A stretch of DNA of 64,000 nt, taken from assembly GCA_038093515.1 (NCBI GenBank), contig JBBPSI010000039.1, positions 99,321 to 163,320 of the forward strand. Reading direction: 5' to 3'. The notes under the pieces are model-generated. The model saw only the letters and a list, made by a program, of their open reading frames with translations. It was not told the origin of the DNA and ran no database searches. This DNA is from Butyriboletus loyo (taxonomy: Eukaryota > Basidiomycota > Agaricomycetes > Boletales > Boletaceae). Made by a program: the position numbers and the translations under genes. Shown here piece after piece: positions 46,753-57,391 of the stretch (within the stretch, counting starts at the first letter, position 1; every line of letters starts with the position of its first letter).

Positions 46753-46930
46753 CGGGGTCCTTGCTCGAGTTGTCCGCCAGGCCAGATCTAGTCTTCGACG
46801 CCAATTTCGGTTATGGCTTTCAATTCGGTTCGGTTTACAAGACGAGCTCACAAAGTCTGGCTTCAATTATAGCGACCAGACTTACCAGCGTGCAACAGGC
46901 CCATTTGAGAAGATGGTATGAGGCGGACCA
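46753..46930. promoter_or_regulatory. Shared HEM13-YAE1 divergent promoter region
   Basis: 178 bases between the two start codons on opposite strands. No TATA box was seen. Co-regulation is inferred from the layout only. Confidence 0.5.
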
Positions 46931-47615
46931 ATGATGAGGAATGATTCCACGAGTAAAACTAGTAAAAAAATTGTAAGTACAGAGTCCGAGGTTGACATTT
47001 GCGTAAGTTCCCAGAGTGCAAAGTTCTCCTCCGACACTATCGACCACACCCAAGGAATGGACCCCGATTCGCCATGGGAAGAAAATCCTCACAGTGATCA
47101 TGTCCCAGAGGCTGAATGGACCAAGATCACTTCTGAATTCACCAACGTAGGCTGCAATCCTATCTTGCTGCGCACCTGCTCATTTCTTATCTTAGTCTGG
47201 GTACCGAGAGGGCATCATTGCAGGAAAAGAAGCGTGTTTGCAAGCAGGATTTGACGCAGGTTTCGCCAACGTGGGCGTACCTCTCGGTCGAGAGATTGGC
47301 AACCTCCGTGGGGCAGCAGCCGCGATCAAATCTCTCTTGAACTCTCAGAATCCAGACCCACTGGAGTTCGAAGAACTTCGTAGCGTATCTTCTATTCTCT
47401 CAAATATACGGTTCTCCGACATCGCACCCCGTGACCTTGAAGCTGAACAACATGCTAAGGAGCACCTTGGTTTTGACGATCCAGCGATGGTCGAAAGCAC
47501 AGAGTCGGGGACAGCGACAGCGCCAGAGGAAAAACGGACGGTAGAACAAGTCGCCAAGCTGAAAGAGAGACTGGTTTTACTCAGCGGAAAGCTCGGGTTG
47601 CCTGTCATGGTTTGA
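46931..47615 (+). CDS. YAE1: Yae1, adaptor for Fe-S assembly on Rli1/ABCE1
   Basis: With Lto1, Yae1 brings the cytosolic Fe-S targeting complex to the ribosome-recycling ATPase Rli1. Two exons (46931-47146 and 47196-47615) close to 211 residues. The diagnostic deca-GX3 motif spans the junction: SGYREGIIAGKEACLQAGFD, then AGFANVGVPLGREIGNLRGA. An acidic N-terminal tail and a C-terminal coiled coil (VEQVAKLKERLVLLSGKLGL) complete it. Two ATGs stand in tandem at 46931 and 46934. Confidence 0.93.
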
Positions 47616-48515
47616 GATATTGGGCTACCCATTGGTACGATCATCCCACAATCCAAATACGCTTCTTACAGCTGCCCCAGCGGAGTTTATGCTACCGAAC
47701 GACATGAGTACCATGCGTACGTATCATATCCAATTTTCCGACTTTGTGCATACTCTTTGTGCTCCGCATGGTTTATTCACGATTGCCGCTCCGACGGGTA
47801 TGCCGGGCGTATCTCGTGTTCTCCACGGTTTCGCGCAAGTGCGGTCTCGTGATTTATATCAGCCGAAAGCTTGTCGGAGGCGACGCCATTTATGGAGTGT
47901 GATTCATCATTGGAACGTGGCAGCAACTTTGTGGTTGATAGGTACGGACCCATATCTGTCTTCATTATTTAGTGTTGCTCACTTATCGCGGTCCAACCAC
48001 GCTACCCGTGGCATGAAGTCATAATAAGATTCCAGTTTTTCAAGAAAGCTCACCGAGATGCCCTGTGTCTCCGCTCGTGTTAGTCTCAATATAGCCCATC
48101 TCTTGAGCGTACCGATTTCTTCGTCATCTGATCTCGCAGCGCCTTGCCGAATGATCCCGATGAAGGAACGCTCTGCACTCCGTCGTCACACCCACACCCG
48201 TCTCAACATATGGTAACAGTATCTTCTTTTGACACTGACTGTCTGCTCCGGAGCATTGTCGCGTTGTCGTTGACTAATCGGTATCCCCAGCTACCCAGTG
48301 ACCTGCTTCCAGGACCGCATTGCCTTGATGTATTCACCTTGCCAGCATCGTCTCAACCTAATTTTTGAGGTGATCTTGTGGGATCTTCACATCGTTCCTG
48401 CTTCCCATGAGGTGGGCGGACCGATATCAGCTCAGGCCGTGGTATTTAATGCCCTGCGACGAGCAACTACTCTTGCAGCTCGTTGGTGCTCTCATCTTGC
48501 TCTTCTTTCGGCGCC
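47616..48515. other. Gap with no recognised gene
   Basis: About 0.9 kb. Plus-strand frames at 47620-48024, 48144-48368 and 48298-48540 are coding-like in short stretches but do not join into a product I recognise; possibly a decayed gene. Confidence 0.4.
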
Positions 48516-50598
48516 ATGGTCTCCCTTCGCCTTGGTGTGACCGCATCTGTGGTTTTCTTTTCCTTGTTTGCATCGCTCCATGCCGTTCCATTGGCAGAAA
48601 AGCTTAGACGTCTCAGTCCTTTTGCTCGTGATTTCTTAAAGAGGTCTACACCAGCTGCGCCTCACTTTGTAGCCTACAATGACGCGTGGCTCAACCCGTT
48701 TCCCAGCGCATCAGCCCTCCAGGTAAGCGAGGAGCTCACTTTCCCCCGTCGACTTTCCTAATCGCCGACGTTCACACACTCAAGGGATTCAACGTTTTGC
48801 AAGTGTTCATCGGGTAGCGTTTTGTTGCGTGACTGACAGATCTCTAGTGCCATCACCTTTTTGTTGGCCACGGGTACCGTCGATCAGGCCCAGAACTGGC
48901 AGGCACTGACGGCCAGCCAACGTGCCTCCTACATATCAGAGTATAACGCCGCTGGAATCTCGCTGATCGTCTCTGCCTTTGGGTCCACCGAGACACCGAC
49001 GTCGTCTGGTTACAATGCCGTAACCACGGCGAACACCATGGCTTCCTGGGTGATCACATACGGGGTTCAGGGTATTGATATCGACTATGAGGTGCTTCCT
49101 GAACCTCTTTTTTTCCCTCGACGATGTGACAGTAACTCACGAGGAACGTTGTGGATTAGGACTTTACTGCGTTCAACAGTGGGGGCGGCTCCGCGGAAAC
49201 GTGGCTCATTAGCTTTACCCAGCAGCTTCGCACGCAGCTTCCCCAGGGACAGTATATTCTGACTCATGCCCGTGAGTGGTTCGTCGTTGTATCTAGTTTG
49301 ATGAGGTCTGACGTGTACTTCGTAGCCGTCGCACCATGGTGAGTGCCCACTGCCGGATTGGCCAAATGATTTGTGGTGAACTGAATCGAATCGAATCAAG
49401 GTTCTCCCCCACTATGTGGGTCGGAGGAGGATACCTCGCGATCGATAAGAGCGTAGGATCGTTGATTGACTGGGTGAGTAAACGTACGTTCCATAGCATG
49501 TACATCTGACCGATCGCTTGTGAAGTACAATGTCCAAGTACGTTCGATGCTTCGTTTCATGGACGATCTGATCCACTCATTGATCGAATAACAACAACTC
49601 AGTTCTACAATCGTGAGCGATCGAGTTACAGGATGCTGAACTTGACATACTGAAAACCTCTTCCACTCGGTCAACAGAAGGAGCCACGGAGTACACCACA
49701 TGCGCTGGCCTCTTGACGGCCTCTTCGTCGGCCTGGCCCCAAACTGCCCTCTTCCAGATCGCCGCCAGCGGCGTTTCTCTCAACAAGCTCGTGATCGGAA
49801 AACCAGGCACGACTTCGGACGCGAGCAACGGATACATCGACCCCTCGACGCTCGCGACGTGTGTCTCCCAGGCTGCTGCGCAGGCATGGGGTAAGTCCCT
49901 CAATCCCCTTTCATCTCGTGAGAGCCGCAAACTCACAGCGGCGACGTGTTCAGATGCCGGCGTGATGGTGTGGCAGGTACGTTCATGTCGTTGCTTGCAT
50001 GTCTTGTTCTCGAGACGAGTTTTTTTGGATTTCGGTGCATGTGTAGTATCCTCATGTGACGTCGGCGTGGATTACGACCGTCCGAGGGAATACGTGGCCC
50101 GTCTCTGGTTCCCCGGCGCCGACGACGACGACGACGACGACCACAACGACGACCACGCCAGGAAGCGCGACAATCACTACATCGACAGCATCGCCCACGA
50201 CCACTTCAACCTCGGGGAGCTGTGCTGGTGTCTCCGCATGGGTGAACAACGTCGCTGTAAGTCACCAAATTACATGCCACCGTCGTCCGTGCTCAGCTCC
50301 GGATCTTTTTCATCATATATAGTACGTCAGCGGGAACGAAGTCACTTACAAGTGAGTAAACATGTCCATGTCCCCATATTTCAGCGCCAGGGCAGGATGG
50401 GTTGGAAGGTATGCTGATGCGACCTTGTCATTCCCAGTGGGGATCTCTGGACTGCGAACCAGTGGAACCAGGCTGAGGTACCAGGAGGTAAGCCGCGTTT
50501 AGCTTCTGTTCTCGTGGGGCTACGGTGATCCTCATGTATGCGTGTGCTTTCACACCCAAGGTTCCTCCGGTGCCTGGACGTATGACCTTGTATGTTAG
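48516..50598 (+). CDS. Secreted GH18 chitinase with C-terminal CBM5/12, micro-exon gene
   Basis: Fourteen exons close to 415 residues. Signal peptide: MVSLRLGVTASVVFFSLFAS to HAVPLA. The catalytic domain reads FVAYNDAWLNPFPSASALQG, NVFAITFLLATG, then TYGVQGIDIDYEDFTAFNSG with the DxDxE site, YILTHAPVAPWFSPTMWVGG, YNVQFYNQGATEYTTC and DAGVMVWQYPHVTSAW. A Thr-rich linker (about 12 Thr in a row from an ACG run near 50120-50160) leads to a CBM5/12-type module with Trp and Tyr residues: GVSAWVNNVAYVSGNEVTYN, GDLWTANQWNQAEVPGGSSG. Tiny exons: 48785-48798 (14), 49326-49338 (13), 49526-49537 (12), 49603-49612 (10), 49954-49976 (23) and 50323-50351 (29). The intron after 48798 has a GC donor. Likely hydrolyses chitin outside the cell or in the wall. 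Confidence 0.93.
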
Positions 50599-51975
50599 AA
50601 GATACCGAATACGGCCCTCGCTTTACCGTTTGAAAGTCGGGTCCGATGGATGCGTGAATGAAGAAGATTGTTGGTATACGATTAGTGATGGATTCACGTC
50701 ATTTTGATGTTATTATGCTGTATTATGTATGTTGTGACGAGTGTACGTTATCCGCGATTGTATGATTCGGGAAAAACCTATTGTGCTTGTCAAGGTAGGC
50801 ATCGAAGATGGGGGGCTAATGCGTTGTACTCTGAGTTTCAATAATGCCTAGATGAAGAGCATCTAGATCGTTCTGTCCTTCCGAGGATCAATGTGCCTAG
50901 AGTGAATGAAGATAAGCTATGCAGGGACAATGCTGCCAGCCGACGCCAGGTCAGTACGACGATGCTTGCCTACTAGCATCAGTGAAACGGTTATTGGTCG
51001 GAACCAACGGCCAGCAGTCTGTAGCACTCGGCTACACTCGGTTAGCATCGGAAACCAGCAACTGTTTTACTGATGTAGTCGACCCACCCCATCTACTCGT
51101 TTACTGGCATTTCCATACGTTTCATTCTCCGAGTCGGTATGCAACACCGTCATGTCCAACGAAAGCGGACAAGTCCATAAAGGTCGTTCTATCCGGTTTA
51201 AACTGGGACTTTAAAGATCAAGCCCACGATGGTTCCATGGTCATTGGATACGTGCGGCCGATTTGACATATCGAATGGCAGATAGCAGAGCCGTTGACGT
51301 TTTGGATGAATAGTGGAGAGCGTTATGATTCTCCGAGATGGCATCACAGGACGGTCATCCTATTTGTTTTCTGATCATCTGATTCTGGATCTGGTGTTGT
51401 GAGCGTGACACGTGCGATGGTCGTCCGTATAGGTGGGATATGCTCTTTGACGATGGTGATGGTGAGCGTCACTGTCCGTGTGGCATCGTCTGAAGCGCTC
51501 GTTTATCCTATGCAGCAGTCGGAGAACGACGAGACCCGGACGGAACTAGCGAGATATCACAGGGGTATCGTGGCATCACGTCGCCTAAACGGAAACCCCA
51601 TCTGGATGTCCAGCTAGAGGTGGTGTGCACGCTAGATATGATCGTGTTCACGTACATTTATATATCGAGAAGATTCATACTCGGGGAGAGAGCGGAAAAG
51701 AGGAGGAGACCACGAGAGGTTAGATGCTGCGCTGGATGTCGTGCTGGTACCGCACGCCAAACAGACAACAGCACCCAAGTAGGGCTTTTTTGTTGCTCCG
51801 GGCTGCGAAACTTTAAACAACGCACGTAACGTGGCCATGTGGTGTACAATGCAGGTCGTGTGACCTGAAATTTTGGATCTTCGGCAGGTCTTTTCTTTCT
51901 GCGGCTCGCACTGCCCCGGTAACGCGTGTGAGCACCGTGGAGTCGATGGCCATCACGCCGTGAGCCTGGATAAGG
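50599..51975. other. Gap with no recognised gene
   Basis: About 1.4 kb. A 115-codon plus-strand frame at 50919-51266 (with NCFTDVVDPPHLLVYWHFHT and LSGLNWDFKDQAHDGSMVIG) may be a gene piece but is not recognised. From about 51840 the sequence resembles the region from about 54130, the start of the duplicated segment. Confidence 0.45.
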
Positions 51976-51991
51976 ATTGGACCATAAAAGA
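51976..51991 (+). promoter_or_regulatory. Promoter element of hydrolase copy A (ATTGG + ATAAAA)
   Basis: ATTGGACCATAAAAGA, 106 bases before ATG 52082. The identical string lies 106 bases before the ATG of copy B. It combines an inverted CCAAT pentamer and a TATA-like ATAAAA. Confidence 0.55.
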
Positions 51992-52081
51992 CACACTCGG
52001 GCGATGTACTTTCAAGTAAATACTGACAAACACCCCCCTGTCAAGTACTACTGGGGCCAACGAGCCCTCCTGACCACCAAA

Positions 52082-53498
52082 ATGTCTTCCAATCGAGCAA
52101 AAATAGCGGATATTGTCAACCCAGGCATACTCTCGCGCGTCCAGACAATCTTTGCTGTCTTGGGTGGTGCCTATGTCCTCGTTGTGCTGCTCCTGATGGT
52201 CCCATTCATTCAGTCCCAGTGAGCAGGATCGACAATTTTGTCCCAGATCAACTAGATAGCTCACGCTGGAGTCGTGGTCGAAAGTATCATTTATATGAAT
52301 GCATTGAAATTGCCATGGAGTGCACGCTTCGATGCACCCCAACGATACGGCTTGGCGCGTACGTCGTTGATCGCGATTTGGATGGCAGCCTGCTGACTCG
52401 ACGCATGCGCAGCCGGAAAGACCTTCAACTTCAATATCAATACCCCGGATAACCATACCCTCGGAGCATGGTTCATTCTTTCCGATGACCACTATCACTC
52501 ATTACCGTTCCCTCCATCGCCCTCTGCTGCGGAGGCGCATCTCGTGGAAGCGCTTCGGTCGCGCCCCACTGTGATATTTTTCCATGGAAATGCTGCCACT
52601 CGTGCACTTCCTGTGCGTGTCCAACAATACAGTGCCTTCACGTCAAGGCTCCAAACCAACGTATTAGCCATCGACTACCGTGGGTTCGCTGACAGTCAAG
52701 GGTCTCCCAGCGAACGTGGCCTAGCGACAGACGCACGTGCAGCCTTTGACTGGTTGATTTCCAGTGGTGCGCTACCAGAGGATATCCTCATCGTGGGTCA
52801 CAGCCTGGGCACCGCCGTTGCGTCCTCCCTTGCTGTGTCCCTTTCCGAAGAAACGATCCGATTCAGGGGGCTCGTGTTGATGTCCCCGTTTACGTCCATG
52901 CATACCCTCGTGGACACTTACAGTGTATTCGGCCTATTCCCGGTCATGTTCCCGTTGACCATGGTACCCCACGCTGCCAGTGAGTAGTGTATTGGACACA
53001 AGCTCGGGAGTTGACCATTTCCAGAACTCTACAAAACATTCCTTCAGCACAGATTCGATACATTATCCATCATTACCGTGAGGCTCTCTCGTCTCTCGCT
53101 GTATTGACTTGACCATTGAACGTGTGTTTCAGAGAGTCAAAGTACCGGTGTTGATAGTACACGCAGAAAACGACTGCGATATTTCTCACACGCATTCAGA
53201 CATTCTCTTTGATGCGCTTATCGATCCTTTCCTGCCCTCCGTAGACCCACTTCCGCGTGAGCCGGGGTCGTGGACGAAGGAGCAGTGGCACACATACCAG
53301 ACGCAAATCACGACAAAGCGGGAGGCACGCAAAGGATTATTGACCCAGACGGAGATGCCTCATTTTGGTGTCATGGACACGTTCTCGGCGTCCGATGAGA
53401 CGGTCGTACTTTTAAAGACCTTGACAGGGTCCCATAATGAGATTGGCACTTTGGAGGGTACCCAAGAGGTTATACGAAAGTTGTTTTCGCTGGCTTGA
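52082..53498 (+). pseudogene. ABHD12-like alpha/beta hydrolase, copy A, frameshifted
   Basis: Tandem duplicate of copy B. Exons 52082-52218, 52285-52358 and 52413 onwards give an N-terminal membrane helix (FAVLGGAYVLVVLLLMVPF), then YGLAPGKTFNFNINTPDNHT, VIFFHGNAATRALPVRVQQY (oxyanion HGN), VLAIDYRGFADSQGSPSERG and the nucleophile elbow ILIVGHSLGTAVAS. After LTMVPHAAS one base is missing relative to copy B (GAGTAGTG against GAGTATGCG), giving an immediate TAG at 52985-52987. The C-terminal exon with VPVLIVHAENDCDISHTHSD is still open to 53498, so the lesion is young. As it stands the product would lose the catalytic Asp and His. Confidence 0.82.
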
Positions 53499-54212
53499 TC
53501 TCCTTTTGGTTTCTTGATGGATATCACACACGCTAGTGCAGGATCCGGGAGGCTTATTTGCTCCCGCTCACACGTATACCTCTATAGAACATCATTACCA
53601 CATCTCTGCTTTGTTCGTACAGGAGCACCGAAGCTTGGTTATATGGGAATTGGCAGATTCATCGCAGCAAGGAGGTTGTCAGATTGCACCCGGGCCGTGA
53701 TGGCACACGCGGTAAAGGTGCACGTGGAGTGTAGCCATTCATTCGTTCGCTTCCCAGCGTAGCTAGTGGCATCGGCCGACGACGAAATTCGTCAGAGCAA
53801 GGGTTGATGTCGTTCATTCGCCGACATGGCAATCGCTGTACGGTCGTCTTGTTTGATCGTATCGTGTGTTGATTGGAGAATGGGCGTAAGGAGGCGGTGG
53901 CTCGTCCGGAAAGGTCGGATATGAACAAGTCAGGGACGCGTGTGGCGTTTTGTTGCCTAAACAGCAACTCCAGCCAGCTGTGGTGCGTATGTGATCGTTC
54001 ATTTATATCGACAAGACTCACATGGACTAGGAAACAATGGGGTGGTTGGATGTTCCACTGCATATCGCGCTGGAATATTGCAGGCGAGTAGATCTTCTAG
54101 CCAGCGATTCGGCCCTGCGACGCGCCCAATACCGTGACATTGCAGGTCGTACGACATGAAATTGTGGCTCTTATCGGTCGTGTGAGCACTCTGGCATCGT
54201 CACACGGGTCTG
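53499..54212. other. Spacer between the two hydrolase copies
   Basis: No gene seen. The last part, from about 54130, repeats the upstream region of copy A. Confidence 0.6.
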
Positions 54213-54228
54213 ATTGGACCATAAAAGA
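54213..54228 (+). promoter_or_regulatory. Promoter element of hydrolase copy B (ATTGG + ATAAAA)
   Basis: Same 16-base string as at 51976, 106 bases before ATG 54319. Confidence 0.55.
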
Positions 54229-54318
54229 TGCACTCTGGGGATCTGATGGGCCATGCGTACCAGAAAACTACCCTCTGCTCTACTCGCCCCCGCTATCAAC
54301 GAGCCCTCTGACCGCCAA

Positions 54319-55726
54319 ATGACCTCCAATCAAAAAAAATCAACGGATGTCGTCAACCCAGGCATACTCTCGCGCGCTCAGACGTTCTTTGTTGTCTTGG
54401 GTGGTGTCTACGTCCTCGTTGTGCTGCTCCTGATGGTTCCATTCTTTCAGTCCCAGTGAGCAAGATCGACAATTTTGTATCAGATCAACTAGATAACTCA
54501 CGCTGGAGTCGTGGTCGAAAGTATCATCTATCTGAACGCGTTTCAGTGGCCATGGAGAGCACGCTTCGATGCACCGGAACGATACGGTTTGGCGCGTACG
54601 TCGTTGATCGTGATTTGAATGACAGCCTGCTGACTCGACGCAGCTGGAAAGACCCTCAACTTCAAGATCAATACCCCGGATAACCATACCCTCGGGGCAT
54701 GGTTCATGCTTTCCGATGACCACTATCACTCATTACCGTTCCCTCCATCGCCCTCTGCTGCGGAGGCGCATCTCTCGGAAGCACTCCGGTCCCACCCCAC
54801 TGTGATGTTCTTCCATGGAAGCGCCGCTACCCGTGCACTTTCCGTGCGTGTCCAACAATACAATGCCTTCACGTCAAGGCTCCAAACCAACGTACTAGCC
54901 ATCGACTACCGTGGATTCGCTGACAGTCAAGGGTCCCCTAGCGAGCGTGGCCTAGCGACAGACGCACGGGCTGCCTTTGACTGGTTGATTTCAAACGGTG
55001 CACTACCAGAGGATATCCTCATCGTAGGTCACAGCCTGGGCACCGCCGTTGCGTCCTCCCTTGCTGTGTCCCTTTCGGACGAAACGGTCCGATTCAGGGG
55101 ACTCGTGCTGATGTCCCCATTTACGTCCATGTATACCCTCGTGGATACTTACGGTCTATTCCCGGTCGTGCGTCCGTTGACCATGGTACCCCGCGCTGCT
55201 GGTGAGTATGCGTATTGGACACTGGCTCGAGAGTTGACCATCTCCAGAGTTCTACAAGACGTTCCTTCAGCACAGATTCGACACGCTATCCATTATCACG
55301 GTGAGGTTCCCCTTCGCCCCCCCTCTCCGTATCGGTTTGACGATTAAACGTGCGTCACAGAGAGTCAGAGTGCCGGTGTTGATAGCGCACGCGGAAAACG
55401 ACTGGGAGATCTCGCACACGCATTCAGACGCTCTCTTTGATGCGCTTATCGATCCTTTCTTGCCATCTGTAGACCCGCTTCCGCGCGATCTGCGGTCGTG
55501 GACGGAGGAGGAGTGGAGTATATACCAGAGGCAGATGGCGACACAACGAGAGGCACGCGAACGATTGGTGACCCGGACGGAGATGCCCCATTTTGGTGTC
55601 ATGGACACGTTCTCGGCGTCCGACGAGACGGTCGTGCTTTTAAAGACTTTGACTGGGTCCCATGACGAGATCGGGACCTCGCAGGGTACCCAAGAGGTCA
55701 TACGAAAGTTATTTTTGTCGGCCTGA
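54319..55726 (+). CDS. ABHD12-like alpha/beta hydrolase, copy B
   Basis: Membrane-anchored serine hydrolase related to ABHD12/13 lipases. Exons 54319-54455, 54522-54595, 54644 to about 55300 and 55361-55726. N-terminal helix VVLGGVYVLVVLLLMVPFFQ; HGSAATRALSVRVQQYNAFT at the oxyanion site (HGS here, HGN in copy A); DYRGFADSQGSPSERGLATD; nucleophile GHSLGTAVASSLAVS; EYAYWTLARELTISR, which copy A has lost; acid region VPVLIAHAENDWEISHTHSD. By simple counting the last GT-AG junction is one base out of phase in both copies, so its exact splice sites are unresolved. Lysophospholipid or acylglycerol substrates are inferred from the family only. Confidence 0.82.
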
Positions 55727-56015
55727 CTCTCTCTCTCTCCCCATACTCGTAGTTGCTCGGGAGGAATATCGACGGATACCACACAGGGTTCGGAAAAATC
55801 TGCTTGTTCCTGCACATGTATACTTGTACACAAATATCATTACCACATCTTTACTTTGGGATGTTTCAAAGGGTTCGTACGGGAGCGTTGAATTCAATTT
55901 ATTTACCCACGAATGCATGCATTTTAGTCTGGATCGACCACGACATGGGAGCCCGAGGGACGCCGTACACAATACTACAAAGCGACGCATCCTTTTCAAT
56001 ATCATCCCCACTTTC

Positions 56016-57346
56016 TCATCCACGTCCTGCATAAGGTACCCCAGTCGCCCTGGTCAAAGGTACAAAAAGAAAAGAAAAAAAGAGATGGGTCGAACCACAT
56101 GAACAATCCAACCTCGGAAAAAATAAGAGAAAGGCGGACATACATGATGTTGATATCCAACACCGTGACCGAGTTTGGTAGACTGGCGATGTGCACGATC
56201 GTCTGTGCGACGTAGGCCGGATCAAACGTCGGCTCGACGACAACACGTCCGTCGGGCTGTAGTGCGCCGACGGTGTGCTTGGATGCCATACTGGTATGTG
56301 CGTTTCCTTGAATAATGCACCGGGATGTGAGATAGGCTTAATAGGCGAGAGGATACATGATGCAGCGGGCGGGCGGGACGTACCAATGTCGATTTGGGAC
56401 ACGGAGATGTCAAATGTGCGTCCTTCGATGGCGCTGGACTTGGTTAGTCCCGACACGGCGTGCTTGGAGCATCCGTACGCCACAGAATGGGGTCGCGGGA
56501 TGTGCGCAGCGAGCGAGCCGTTGTTGATGATTCTGCCTGTGTCGGAAAACCAATGTGAGTCAAAAAGTGAGATGGTCTGGGGTCTGGGGAGGAGGGGGGA
56601 TGACACGGCTGACGACGACTTGGAGGAAAGCGTTTGTTTGTTACGCCTCCGTCTCGAGATTGGGATGCCAGAGCCTGAGTTCGAACCGACGAGTGGTTCG
56701 TGTGTGGTTTGTGTATCACTTACCTCCCACGGGGGTCTGCGACTTGAAGATCTTAAATGCCTCGCGGGTGCAGAGGAACGATGCGACCAGGTTCACGTCC
56801 ACGACAGACCTGAAGAGCTCGAGCGGCATTTCCTCGATCGGATGCGGTTTGTCAGATCTCCCCGCATTCTAAGTTCGCAATCCCAAGTCAACCAAGGGAA
56901 GGAAGGAAGGAAGGAAGGAAGGAAGGAAAGGGGACGAAAAGACGATTAAATGCCCTTTCGGGGCGAGGCAACATGTACATATCACGACGTACGTTGAATA
57001 ACAGGTCGAGCCTGCCGAATTGGTCGATCGTTTTCTCAAAGAGACGTTTGATGAATGCTTCGTCGGTGATGTCACCGTCGATGAGGAGACACCTCTCGGG
57101 CTCTGCACAGGCCGCTTTCGTCTCTTGTAGCTCAGGCAGACGTCGTGCCGTCAGCGCTAGACACCATCCCGCAGCTGACAACGCAATCGCGGTGTGTCTC
57201 CCAATGCCTGTGAGTGATGTGTGATGTTCCGTTCCGCATTCCGTGGTCAGCCAGTCAGCACAGTTCGATGCCGGTTGAACGGAGATACGCAGGAGGAACG
57301 TACCAGATGAAGCGCCGGTGATAATCGCTACCTTTCCCGTCGACAT
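56016..57346 (-). CDS. Short-chain dehydrogenase/reductase
   Basis: Classical SDR with Rossmann fold. Start at 57346 (MSTGKVAIITGASSG); an in-frame ATG at 57391 would add MAWTEIASNTRELGA. The cofactor motif TGASSGIG is split by the first intron (exon end 57304). It continues with LSAAGWCLALTARRLPELQE, IDGDITDEAFIKRLFEKTID, then NNAGRSDKPHPIEEMPLELF, GRIINNGSLAAHIPRPHSVA and catalytic YGCSK. The last exon gives MATGVPYAGRG and stops at 56016. All junctions seen are in frame. The intron after LLFN holds a GGAA microsatellite. Substrate unknown. Confidence 0.9.
56888..56930. repeat. GGAA tetranucleotide microsatellite in an SDR intron
   Basis: About eight GGAA units between the exon ending LLFN and the exon starting NAGRSD. 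Confidence 0.9.
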
Positions 57347-57391
57347 TGCACCGAGTTCTCGAGTATTGGAAGCAATCTCGGTCCACGCCAT

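Noticed and set aside
50052..50249. Poly-Val minus-strand frame
   Set aside because: Antisense of the ACG run that encodes the Thr linker of the chitinase.
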